A DNA stretch of 64,000 bases. Source: Oceanobacillus sojae (GTDB lineage Bacteria > Bacillota > Bacilli > Bacillales > Amphibacillaceae). A program made the position numbers and the translations under genes. The notes under the pieces are model-generated. The model was not told the origin of the DNA, searched no databases, and saw only the letters and a list, made by a program, of their open reading frames with translations. This document shows positions 26,568 to 33,999 of the stretch, in pieces. Each line of letters starts with the position of its first letter. The stretch's first letter is position 1. The stretch is taken from NCBI RefSeq assembly GCF_900162665.1, contig NZ_LT727811.1, forward strand, positions 128,063 through 192,062, read 5' to 3'.

Positions 26568-27419
26568 TTATTCTACGATTGTTACGTTAACTTGCTGTCT
26601 TCCAAAGTTCAATGCTTCTTCTTGTGATGGTACGTGAAGATCGATTTTGTTTCCTTGGATTGCACCGCCGGTATCAGCAGCTGTTGCATAACCATAACCT
26701 TCTACGTATACTTTACTTCCCAGTGGAATAACACTTGGATCTACTGCAATAACTTTTGCATTTGGATCTGCATTTAAATCTACTCCTGTTGCAGTCACTC
26801 CAGAGCATCCATTACATCCTGCTGTATATGCAGTTGCTTCTACAGAAATAGTTTTTCCCTGTGGAGACTCATTAGAGGATTGTTCTTCTGATTCAGAAGC
26901 TGACTCTTCATTTGAAGTTTGTTCAACAACAACTTCCTCTTCTGCAGGTTCTTCAGCCGGTTCCTCTGCAGATTGTTCTTCTACAGCCGGCTCTTCAGCA
27001 GGCTCTTCAGCAGGCTCCTCTTCTGCAGCTTCAGCAGTTGCTCCATTTATTGATAACTCAGCACCAATAACAATGATGTCCGAAGAAAGTTTATTCCATT
27101 CTTTTATATCTTTCACGGATACACCGAATTCTTTAGAGATATCTGAAAGTGTATCACCTTTTTCAACTGTGTATAATGAAGATTCTTCCCCATCTTCATC
27201 TGGTTGACTTATATAGATAACATCTTCCGGATGAATAACCGTTGTTGTAAGACTATTTATATCAAGTAAGTTTTGTACGCTTGTATCATATTGATCGGCA
27301 ATCTTCCATAAGCTTTCTCCTGATTCGACCTTATGTTCATTTTCTTCAGCGGAAACTGTTGTTGCAGCTGCACCGGTAATAATGATTCCAGCAGATAATG
27401 CTGCTACGAGTTTTCTCAT
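26568..27419 (-). CDS. Secreted cell-wall protein with two LysM domains and a 3D domain (YocH-like)
   Basis: A signal peptide (residues 1-25, cleavage after VSA) leads into LysM 1 (HKVESGESLWKIADQYDTS), LysM 2 (YTVEKGDTLSDISKEFGVS), a long acidic EEPAEEPAEE low-complexity spacer (about 130-180) and a C-terminal 3D domain (VEATAYTAGCNGCSGVTATG, VIAVDPSVIPLGSKVYV, ATAADTGGAI). The last holds the three Asp that name the domain and resembles MltA-type lytic enzymes. Total 283 residues, like Bacillus YocH, an autolysin. It is single and terminated. No clear two-part WalR site is seen upstream. Confidence 0.9.
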   Translation of the reverse strand: MRKLVAALSAGIIITGAAATTVSAEENEHKVESGESLWKIADQYDTSVQNLLDINSLTTTVIHPEDVIYISQPDEDGEESSLYTVEKGDTLSDISKEFGVSVKDIKEWNKLSSDIIVIGAELSINGATAEAAEEEPAEEPAEEPAVEEQSAEEPAEEPAEEEVVVEQTSNEESASESEEQSSNESPQGKTISVEATAYTAGCNGCSGVTATGVDLNADPNAKVIAVDPSVIPLGSKVYVEGYGYATAADTGGAIQGNKIDLHVPSQEEALNFGRQQVNVTIVE

Positions 27420-27619
27420 CTGATAACCTCCTTTGTTTTTTCACAATCACTATCCTATCACAGGATTCAAGAGAATACAGTTACAGGACGGTTAAGTGTG
27501 AATGACAATGATTACATAATACCCGTTTACTATTACATTTGTAACAATTCTGTTATAGAAGCGATCACTACTACTTGTTTTATGACAAATCAACGTCAAA
27601 AGGAGGTGTCTGTAACAAT

Positions 27620-27648
27620 AAAAAAGAGCTCTCTTTTTATAGAGAACC
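27620..27648 (-). terminator. Terminator of the DUF1002 gene
   Basis: On the minus strand GTTCTCT pairs with AGAGAGC across ATAAAA and is followed by a T-run (TCTTTTTTATT). Confidence 0.7.
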
Positions 27649-27675
27649 CTTCCTCAAACGCTTGCCAGTATTCAA

Positions 27676-28557
27676 TTAACTGCTAAAGAAGTTTGAAATC
27701 GCACGGAAAATATCACTGAAGAAGTTCGCTACTTTCTGCCAGAATCCTTCGTCTAAACCTAAATCTTCTGCCTTTTCGACAAGGTTGTTTGTAATATCCT
27801 CCAATTGTTCTTTCATTGATCCAAAATCAATATCTAAATCTCTCATTCTATTTACTAAATCAATAAGCATCTGCCGGTCGGCGTCATTCAGCTGAATATC
27901 CAGATTGTTCAGCTGCTCATTCACGATTTGCTCCACTTCTTCTTTTGTAACTGGATTCTGTTCAGCAATCATTTTCTTAATTTCTGTTAAAAGTGTACTT
28001 ACATCTTCATCGCTGACATCATCATTGTCGGCCAAATCCGTTGCCACTTCTAACTCATCGTTTGCCAGCTCCATCCGATCTTTGTCTAACTCTACCCCTT
28101 CTACATCATAGGCTTTATAAATTCCTGTCAATGCAGAGTGGCCTGATACTCTCACAGGGGATACAACATCGACAGTTGCATTTTCTGCCCCGGCTGTCAG
28201 CAGGGCATTCATATACATTTCCTTTGTTACCTCTGTTATATTATCTGGTGTTAAAATATTCACTTCCAGTCCACTGCCATCTGACTCCAAAGTAATTCTT
28301 GCAGAAGAGTACATATTTGAATCTGGATTTCCATTTATAAAATCAGCATAATCCTGGCCTGTAACGTCATGCTCTTCATATGTGTCATCGTCTGAAACAC
28401 CCAATGTTTCCCTGACCTGTGTACGCTGGCTGTCGTTAAGCTTTTCTCCATAGATAATTGTAGTATTAGAAGTTGCTGAAACTGGCAATAAGATGCTAAA
28501 AAATAATATGAAGCTTAGCGCACCGTATTTCAACATCGATACTAACTTTTTATTCAT
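27676..28557 (-). CDS. DUF1002 secreted protein
   Basis: The 293-residue product has a signal peptide (MNKKLVSMLKYGALSFILFF, cleavage near SAT at 29) and the DUF1002 pattern: IIYGEKLNDSQRTQVRETLGV, SSARITLES, LTPDNITEVTKEMYMNALLTAGAENATVDVVSPVRVSGHSALTGIYKAY (shown in parts along residues 95-150). The C-terminal third is rich in predicted helices and ends in an amphipathic FFSDIFRAISNFFSS. The function of the family is unknown. ATG 28557 has only a modest ribosome binding site. It is transcribed alone. Confidence 0.85.
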   Translation of the reverse strand: MNKKLVSMLKYGALSFILFFSILLPVSATSNTTIIYGEKLNDSQRTQVRETLGVSDDDTYEEHDVTGQDYADFINGNPDSNMYSSARITLESDGSGLEVNILTPDNITEVTKEMYMNALLTAGAENATVDVVSPVRVSGHSALTGIYKAYDVEGVELDKDRMELANDELEVATDLADNDDVSDEDVSTLLTEIKKMIAEQNPVTKEEVEQIVNEQLNNLDIQLNDADRQMLIDLVNRMRDLDIDFGSMKEQLEDITNNLVEKAEDLGLDEGFWQKVANFFSDIFRAISNFFSS

Positions 28558-28846
28558 TTTGTTTACTCCTTTTCTTCGTAAGAGCTTCCCGCTCTTACTT
28601 TTGATATTTGTTGCAGTGCAACTATCGTCATCTATTATACCTTGTGGAAAAAATGTTTACATGTTTTTAAACAATTAATTTATTTTTTGTGAGCAGATAA
28701 CTTTTCATTTAGTTCGTGTTTGTGTATATTTGGAGTAGCGAAATAAATGAAGATACGATGACGGAATTTTCGTGTCCTCCTGTTTTATAAGAACGGGAAT
28801 TCTACAGATGGTAAACGCAACGAATTTACAAAACTTAAACGGACGG

Positions 28847-28949
28847 CTGCAGATTGTTTTAGAGAAGGTATGGGTCATTGGCACTTATGCCTTTTTCATA
28901 TGTACTCGTGCGCTTATACCATTCTGAATAAATGTATAGGAATCTGCAG
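28847..28949 (+). promoter_or_regulatory. Structured 5' leader of the MFS gene, family not recognised
   Basis: CTGCAGATT (28847-28855) pairs perfectly with AATCTGCAG (28941-28949), closing a 103-nt domain that ends 27 bp before the TTG start. Inside, GGTAT (28867) pairs with ATACC (28916), and GGCACTTATGCC makes a small hairpin. The arrangement looks like a riboswitch or protein-binding leader, but I cannot match it to a known class. Nothing else is seen between 28558 and 28846. Confidence 0.4.
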
Positions 28950-28975
28950 TTAATGCAAAAAGCTAGAAAGAAGGT

Positions 28976-30232
28976 TTGAACGTTATTAATACACATCCAG
29001 GAGTAAAACGGAACTTGGTGATTATGTGGCTGGCTAATTTCTTTGTTAGCGGAAGCATGACAATGGTTGTGCCTTTTATTTCCTTGTACATTCAGTCCAT
29101 GGGCAACTTTTCAGCTTCCTATGTACAAACATGGTCAGGGTTAACCTTTGCCGTTACTTTCATCAGTGCATTTATCTTTGCACCAATTTGGGGAAGAATC
29201 GGTGACCGCTTCGGAAGAAAACGTCTGATGGTTATGTCAGCATTAGGAATTGGAATTTCAGTATTTTTAATGGGCTTCGCAACAACAGTATGGCAATTAT
29301 TTATTTTACGTCTGCTAATGGGAATTGTAACAGGTTTTATCCCAATGTCCCAGGCATTCATTGCAACACAGACTCCTAAGGAAGTCGCAGGCAGAGTATT
29401 AGGGACCCTGCAGACAGGAACAATTACCGGCTCTTTGATGGGCCCGCTGCTCGGCGGAGCGCTTGCTGATGCATTTGGTTATTCCAGCACCTTTAAATGG
29501 GTAGCAGCGACTATCTTTATATCCGGATTGCTCGTCATCTTCGGGGTTAAAGAAATGCAGGTTAAATTTTCAAAAGAGGAAGATACGAAGAACTACTCAA
29601 GAAAAGAAGTTTTGCAGTATATTCTTAATAAACCAATCTTATTGATTGTTTTATTGATGTCTGCCCTTGTTCAGATAGCGCACTTTAGTGTGCAGCCAAT
29701 CTTATCACTATTTGTTGAAGAAATTCATGGGCCAGTCAATCTGGCATTCTTTGCAGGTATTGCTTTCTCAGCAACAGGAGTTGGAAATCTAATGATGACC
29801 AGACGCTGGGGAATGATCGGGGATAACCATGGCTATACAAAAGTATTGATCGTGATGTTGTTCGCATCCGGATTAGTTTACCTGCCGGGTATGTTCATAA
29901 CAAACATTTGGCAATTGGTCGTTTTACGATTCTTACTTGGTCTATTCCTTGGCGGGATTATTCCAATACGTGTAGCCTATATTCGCAAAGAAGCACCTCT
30001 TTCTACGCAAGGAGAAGTGCTTGGCTACGATACAAGTTTACGCTTTTTCGGTAATATTATCGGGCCGATGCTTGGCGGTACAATTGCAGCTACCTGGGGA
30101 TTTTCTTCTGTCTTTTTAACAACAGGGCTGCTGCTTATTCTTTGCGGTTTTATTATGCTTATTGCCTGGTTACGTTATGAGCATGAGCCTAATACAAAAC
30201 GATCCCATTCACATACCTTCTCCTCCAGGTAA
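28976..30232 (+). CDS. MFS drug exporter (DHA1 type)
   Basis: A 418-residue carrier with twelve helices. Motif A between helices 2 and 3 is GRIGDRFGRKRLM; motif C-like glycine-rich segments are LGTLQTGTITGSLMGPLLGGALAD and GNIIGPMLGGTIAATWG, which point to a proton-drug antiporter. The N-terminus (VKRNLVIMWLANFFVSGSMTMVVPF) matches the multidrug group. The start is TTG 28976; an in-frame stop lies 12 bp before it and no ATG is available before the first helix. The substrate is not known. The structured leader upstream may control it. Confidence 0.85.
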   Translation: MNVINTHPGVKRNLVIMWLANFFVSGSMTMVVPFISLYIQSMGNFSASYVQTWSGLTFAVTFISAFIFAPIWGRIGDRFGRKRLMVMSALGIGISVFLMGFATTVWQLFILRLLMGIVTGFIPMSQAFIATQTPKEVAGRVLGTLQTGTITGSLMGPLLGGALADAFGYSSTFKWVAATIFISGLLVIFGVKEMQVKFSKEEDTKNYSRKEVLQYILNKPILLIVLLMSALVQIAHFSVQPILSLFVEEIHGPVNLAFFAGIAFSATGVGNLMMTRRWGMIGDNHGYTKVLIVMLFASGLVYLPGMFITNIWQLVVLRFLLGLFLGGIIPIRVAYIRKEAPLSTQGEVLGYDTSLRFFGNIIGPMLGGTIAATWGFSSVFLTTGLLLILCGFIMLIAWLRYEHEPNTKRSHSHTFSSR

Positions 30233-30358
30233 AAATATTGATTTGTTTCTATAATTATGCTAAAACTAACAAAGCAAGGTTAATTATTACAATATGAGTT
30301 CAAAAAGTAATCAAATTAGAAGCAAGAAGATCAAGGCGACATGGCTTTTCCGAACGGA

Positions 30359-30424
30359 CTTTCACAGGATGTGATGACTTCTGTGTTGTCCACAGGACGT
30401 GGACGCTCTTAGCAGAAGTTCCTC
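30359..30424 (+). repeat. Structured module X, copy in R2
   Basis: TCACA-GGA-TGTGA is the first hairpin. The second is ACTTCTG / CAGAAGT enclosing GTCCAC-AGGAC-GTGGAC, with TGTT and CTCTTAG unpaired between the stems. It ends TTCCTC. R1 and R4 lack it at the same site. Confidence 0.75.
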
Positions 30425-30446
30425 TATGCTTTCAAATACGTGAGTA

Positions 30447-30479
30447 ACGCTTTTGGTGGGGCGAGTAATCGCAGCCCCA
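30447..30479 (+). repeat. Structured module Y, copy in R2
   Basis: TGGGGC-GAGTAATCGCA-GCCCCA is a 6-bp stem with an 11-nt loop, preceded by ACGCTTTTGG. R1, R3 and R4 lack it. The same loop recurs at 54266-54288 on a changed stem. Confidence 0.7.
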
Positions 30480-30565
30480 TCGGAAAAGCCACGTCAACGC
30501 AGAGATTCGCCGCTTATCGTTTGAGGACTTTTTGAACATCCTCTTGTAGAAAGAAAGTGATAGCA

Positions 30566-30811
30566 ATGGGTATCGTTGTCATCGAAATATGTGACGGAAA
30601 TGCCATCACTACTATAGATATTGAATCCATCTTAGAGAAAGAATTCCCTGAGGTTGCGGTTCTAATGAACGAATGCTTGTCATTCTGTGGCTTATGTGCT
30701 GTACGTCCATATGCCTTGGTAAATAATAAACGTGTGTTTGGAAAGACGCCGGAAGAATGTCTTGATAAAATACGTTTGCAAATTAAAGAAGAGCTTGCAG
30801 TTTATGAATAA
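30566..30811 (+). CDS. yuzB: YuzB-like DUF1450 protein
   Basis: An 81-residue small protein with NECLSFCGLCAVRPYALVNN: the three cysteines and FALVNG-like strand are the DUF1450 signature, a thioredoxin-like small fold found widely in Bacillaceae. The function is unknown. ATG 30566 is chosen; a GTG at 30557 is possible and the ribosome binding site (AAGAAAGTGAT) is weak. The upstream repeat R2 ends about 20 bp before the start, so it may supply or disturb the 5' region. Confidence 0.8.
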   Translation: MGIVVIEICDGNAITTIDIESILEKEFPEVAVLMNECLSFCGLCAVRPYALVNNKRVFGKTPEECLDKIRLQIKEELAVYE

Positions 30812-30826
30812 CTGCAAGCTCTTTTT
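30792..30826 (+). terminator. Terminator overlapping the yuzB 3' end
   Basis: AGCTTGCAGTT pairs with AACTGCAAGCT, followed by CTTTTT. The left arm lies inside the last codons of yuzB. Confidence 0.88.
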
Positions 30827-30854
30827 GCATATTTCGACAATATTTCCCGGGAAA

Positions 30855-32024
30855 TTATAGACTTGCTTCGAAAATCTCCATCGAGTCTTTTTTGGTTAAA
30901 GAGCGATAGTTACCGAATGTCGGGTTTGCAGTCACGGTTTTCTCTGCCATTTCTTCCAGAGTCGACTCATCTATATCATAGTCTGCCAGTCTGGATGGTG
31001 CGCCGAGTTCATTCCAGAATGCACGTAAACAGTCAATCCCTTCCAAGGCGACTACTTTATCTGACTTTCCTCTTGTATCGACGTTAAAGACACGGACAGC
31101 AAATTGTTTAAAACGCTGTACATTATCCTCGTCCAGTACATGCTTCATCCAATTAGGGAACAGAATAGCTAAACCGCCACCATGCGGAATATCATGGACA
31201 GCCGATACAGCATGCTCTAAATTATGCGTAGCCCAATCACCGCGATAGCCTAAATTCAACATATTATTTAAAGCAAGCGTTCCGCCAAGCATCGCTGTAG
31301 ACCTATATGCATAATTTTCAGGATCTGCCAAAAGCTTCGGACCCACATCAATTAATGTTAACAAAATACCCTCACACCATCTGTCTTGAATTGGTGTATT
31401 TTCTTCATGATGAAAATAATGCTCTAACACATGTGACATCATATCCACTAATCCATAAATTGTTTGATCTCTCGGTACAGAAAAAGTATGCACAGGATCT
31501 AAAATAGAAAATCTCGGATAAGTGTAAGGAGAGCCCCACCCATGCTTTTCATTCGTTTCCCAATTGGTAATAACAGAGCCGGAATTCATCTCCGAGCCTG
31601 TAGCAGCCAAAGTAAGAAGGGTTCCAAATGGCAGTGCGCCTGCAGGCTTTTCTTTTTTCGTCACAACATCCCACATATCTGCGTCTGTAACAGCACCGAC
31701 AGCGATTGCTTTCGTGCAATCAATCGTACTGCCTCCTCCTACAGCTAAAATAAAATCAATTTTCTGCTCACGACAGATGCTGACTCCCTCACGTACAGTA
31801 GAAACCCGTGGGTTGGGTTCCACCCCGGACAGTTCAAAAACCTCCGCGTGGATTTTTTCCAATTCTTCCAATACACGGTCATAGATGCCATTCCTTTTAA
31901 TACTTCCGCCGCCATATACCATCAGGATGCGGCTTCCATAAGGCTGAATTTCATCAGACAGCTTTTCTATCTGGCCTTTTCCAAAAATAAGTTTTGTTGG
32001 ATTGTGATAGATAAAATTCTCCAT
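30855..32024 (-). CDS. Iron-containing alcohol dehydrogenase (butanol dehydrogenase, YugJ-like)
   Basis: A 389-residue group III alcohol dehydrogenase that interconverts short-chain aldehydes and alcohols with NAD(P)H. The nucleotide loop is [15 protein letters not shown]. The metal ligands are the Asp in [13 protein letters not shown] and the His residues there and in [38 protein letters not shown] is the family centre. It resembles the Bacillus YugJ/YugK type. It begins 12 bp after ridA behind AAGGAGAG, so the two form an operon. Confidence 0.92.
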   Translation of the reverse strand: MENFIYHNPTKLIFGKGQIEKLSDEIQPYGSRILMVYGGGSIKRNGIYDRVLEELEKIHAEVFELSGVEPNPRVSTVREGVSICREQKIDFILAVGGGSTIDCTKAIAVGAVTDADMWDVVTKKEKPAGALPFGTLLTLAATGSEMNSGSVITNWETNEKHGWGSPYTYPRFSILDPVHTFSVPRDQTIYGLVDMMSHVLEHYFHHEENTPIQDRWCEGILLTLIDVGPKLLADPENYAYRSTAMLGGTLALNNMLNLGYRGDWATHNLEHAVSAVHDIPHGGGLAILFPNWMKHVLDEDNVQRFKQFAVRVFNVDTRGKSDKVVALEGIDCLRAFWNELGAPSRLADYDIDESTLEEMAEKTVTANPTFGNYRSLTKKDSMEIFEASL

Positions 32025-32035
32025 ATAATCTCTCC

Positions 32036-32413
32036 TTACGCTTTACGGTATGCAACAATATCCATTTCCACGAGAACATCCTTCGGCAAACGGCTTACTT
32101 CTACACAAGCACGTGCAGGATAAGGCTCTTCCAGTGCAGCTCCATAGATTTCATTTACAGTTGCGAAATCCTCCATTGAATTTAAGAAAATAGTAAATTT
32201 CACAGCATTGGAAAAGCTCAAACCAGCTTCATCTAAAATAGCCTGTAAATTTGCTAATACCTGTTTTGTTTGTGCTTCAATTCCTTCTACTACCTCGCCT
32301 GTTGCCGGATCAATCGGAATTTGTCCGGAAATATAAAGAAAATCTCCTGCCTCGATTGCTTGAGAATATGGTCCAATTGCTGCTGGTGCATTGTTTGTCT
32401 GAATAGCCTTCAT
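32036..32413 (-). CDS. ridA: RidA family 2-iminobutanoate/2-iminopropanoate deaminase
   Basis: This 125-residue protein hydrolyses reactive enamine/imine intermediates left by PLP enzymes. Signature parts are [46 protein letters not shown] and the C-terminal [25 protein letters not shown] with the substrate Arg and Glu. GGAGGATG lies before ATG 32413. It is the first gene of the operon with the alcohol dehydrogenase. The threonine and methionine enzymes in the window produce or use related 2-oxo acids, but a direct link is only a guess. Confidence 0.95.
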   Translation of the reverse strand: MKAIQTNNAPAAIGPYSQAIEAGDFLYISGQIPIDPATGEVVEGIEAQTKQVLANLQAILDEAGLSFSNAVKFTIFLNSMEDFATVNEIYGAALEEPYPARACVEVSRLPKDVLVEMDIVAYRKA

Positions 32414-32587
32414 AAAAAATCATCCTCCACTCTATTTTTTTAATACATTCCTGTTGTCATAATCATCAGTTAATTACCCGAAAATGTGCTTCGGCAAACA
32501 ACCTCTTTTACACGTGAAAAAGATATGACAACTTCTTGTATGTAGAAATAACCCTTGCTAAAGAGAATTTCGTATACTGTCATCATA

Positions 32588-33244
32588 TCAGTTTTCCGAT
32601 TCCATTTCTATTGCTTCCTTATAAGACATCACCGAAGAAACATAATAAATATCTCCATAGCACGCATCTAATTCTTCTGCTTCCTCTCTGCGGCAGGAAT
32701 AAATGGAGCTATCCCTTCCTGCTTCCTCATACATATTTTGCGAAAAGGCAATTGCTGCTTCCTCCGAATAGTTTTCCTCCATCTCGCGGACATATTTAAT
32801 AAAGCCGGGTCCGAAATTATAAGCCTGTACGGCTAATTCCAAGTCACCGTCGGCCTGATCGTATATCCAGGCAAAAAAAGATACTCCCTGCTCAATAGAA
32901 TGCTCCGGGTCATCAATACAGCCTATTTTCCCGCATAAGCTTTCTGAGGATTGCATCGGATCATTACCGCGACCGCCGGATTCCTGCATCATCATTGCCA
33001 GAATTGTATCCGTCTGCTCTTCAATTCCATGCTGTTTCGCGTATTTCTCAACCAATGGTTTATATTCCCATATCTGCTGATTTAAGGCCGGTACAGAATC
33101 TGCTCTTTCAAACTCCTGCTCTGGATTATCAGTGATTTGATAAACTATCAGGGAAAGTATCATTAAGGACAGACCGAACACAAGCCCGATTATCATTAGA
33201 TATTTTATTAAATTTACCAGTTGACGCCATTTCTTTCGTTTCAT
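32588..33244 (-). CDS. Membrane-anchored lysozyme-like protein (CwlT/YddH N-terminal type)
   Basis: The 218-residue protein has one N-terminal helix (about 14-40, with KYLMIIGLVFGLSLMILSLIV) and an extracytoplasmic lysozyme-like domain: TILAMMMQESGGRGNDPMQSSES with the catalytic-type Glu, then SIEQGVSFFAWIYDQADGD and AVQAYNFGPGFIKYV. Such domains cut the glycan strand of peptidoglycan. GGAG sits 8 nt before ATG 33244. A longer open frame up to 33304 exists, but its extra codons come from repeat R3. No NlpC/P60 partner domain is attached, unlike CwlT. Confidence 0.88.
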   Translation of the reverse strand: MKRKKWRQLVNLIKYLMIIGLVFGLSLMILSLIVYQITDNPEQEFERADSVPALNQQIWEYKPLVEKYAKQHGIEEQTDTILAMMMQESGGRGNDPMQSSESLCGKIGCIDDPEHSIEQGVSFFAWIYDQADGDLELAVQAYNFGPGFIKYVREMEENYSEEAAIAFSQNMYEEAGRDSSIYSCRREEAEELDACYGDIYYVSSVMSYKEAIEMESEN

Positions 33245-33326
33245 TATCTTTTCTCCTTTTAGTACGCGTTCAAAAAGTCCGATAAATAGGACCAAGAAGT
33301 TCAAGGCGACTGATATTTTCCGAACG

Positions 33327-33393
33327 GACTTTCACAGGATGTGATGACTTCTGTGTTGTCCACAGGACGTGGACGTTCTTAACAGAAGTTCCT
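33327..33393 (+). repeat. Structured module X, first copy in R3
   Basis: Hairpin 1 is TCACA-GGA-TGTGA (33331-33343). Hairpin 2 has ACTTCTG (33346-33352) with CAGAAGT (33382-33388), enclosing GTCCAC-AGGAC-GTGGAC. It is nearly the same as the copy in R2 and stands at the equivalent site. Confidence 0.78.
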
Positions 33394-33436
33394 CTATGCT
33401 TTATAATACGTGAGTATCGGAAAATATCAGTCAACG

Positions 33437-33502
33437 CACTTCCGCAGGATGCGGTGGCTTCTACGTTGCCCACACGACGTGGGCGTTCTTAGTAGAAGAT
33501 CC
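33437..33502 (+). repeat. Structured module X, second copy in R3
   Basis: Hairpin 1 is CCGCA-GGA-TGCGG (33441-33453). Hairpin 2 has CTTCTA (33457-33462) with TAGAAG (33492-33497), enclosing GCCCAC-ACGAC-GTGGGC. Every stem has paired changes against the first copy, while GGA, CGTT, GAC and GTTCTTA stay. R1, R2 and R4 have no insert here. Confidence 0.78.
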
Positions 33503-33560
33503 TCTCATCGCCGTGTCATCTTTATTGAGCTTTTTGAACATCCTCTTTAAGAGAGGGTGT

Positions 33561-33983
33561 TTAAACACTCACTTTCAAGCTTTTCCCTAACCTAAGCATC
33601 CCCCACACCGAAAATCCATATACTATATGTCCTGACATCCAGATAACCCAGGCCCAAATATTATCTATTTCCGGTGTCCGGACAGATAATACCGTTGTCG
33701 GAAAAATAATCAGCCCGATTATGCTGCTGTAAAATAAATAAGGAATCAGCTTCTGCTCCAGTCTTTTCTTTTTTAACAGGAAATACAGAATCCATACCAC
33801 GACCGTTGAAACAAGCAGATGCAAGGAAAATTCGATCCAATCCGGCAAATACATACTGCCCAGCACAGGAAAATAATCGACATTCATCAGTAATGTGTAT
33901 ACTGAAATGTCTGTCCATTGCTGAAACACATATAAGAATCCTCCAAGCACGAACCCCGCCATTAAACCAGCCAGCAAAATCAT
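33561..33983 (-). CDS. Polytopic membrane protein of unknown function
   Basis: A 140-residue protein with four hydrophobic segments (about 1-22, 48-70, 78-100 and 112-132) and a short basic loop KKKRLEQK. I do not recognise a family. GGGAGG precedes ATG 33983, which is 16 bp after the MATE stop, so it is probably the second gene of the MATE operon. Repeat R3 begins just after its stop codon. Confidence 0.65.
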   Translation of the reverse strand: MILLAGLMAGFVLGGFLYVFQQWTDISVYTLLMNVDYFPVLGSMYLPDWIEFSLHLLVSTVVVWILYFLLKKKRLEQKLIPYLFYSSIIGLIIFPTTVLSVRTPEIDNIWAWVIWMSGHIVYGFSVWGMLRLGKSLKVSV

Positions 33984-33999
33984 CGATTATCCTCCCTGT

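Larger units (their letters stand above)
30295..30545. repeat. Hairpin element R2 carrying modules X and Y
   Basis: The same terminal repeats as R1 (GTTCAAAAAGT...ACTTTTTGAAC) bound a 251-bp element. Its inner stem, GACATGGCTTTTCCGA (30338-30353) with TCGGAAAAGCCACGTC (30480-30495), differs in sequence from that of R1 but is still complementary. Compared with R1 it holds two extra blocks, 30359-30424 (module X) and 30447-30479 (module Y). It fills the gap between the MFS gene and yuzB. Confidence 0.85.
33264..33547. repeat. Hairpin element R3 carrying two copies of module X
   Basis: The ends are GTTCAAAAAGTCC and CTTTTTGAACATCC. The inner stem GACTGATATTTTCCGA (33307-33322) with TCGGAAAATATCAGTC (33416-33431) is perfectly paired but differs from R1, R2 and R4. 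Module X is present twice, at 33327-33393 and 33437-33502. It lies between the lysozyme-like gene and the next membrane protein gene, and its left end gives the spurious upstream codons of the former. Confidence 0.88.

Noticed and set aside
27420-27600. WalR (YycF) binding site before the YocH-like gene
   Set aside because: TGTTAC and TGTAAT half-sites occur, but with a 3-bp spacer rather than the usual 5 bp, so I do not call the site.
28558-28975. Known riboswitch (guanidine, Mn, purine, T-box) before the MFS gene
   Set aside because: None of the conserved core sequences of these classes is present; reported only as an unassigned leader.
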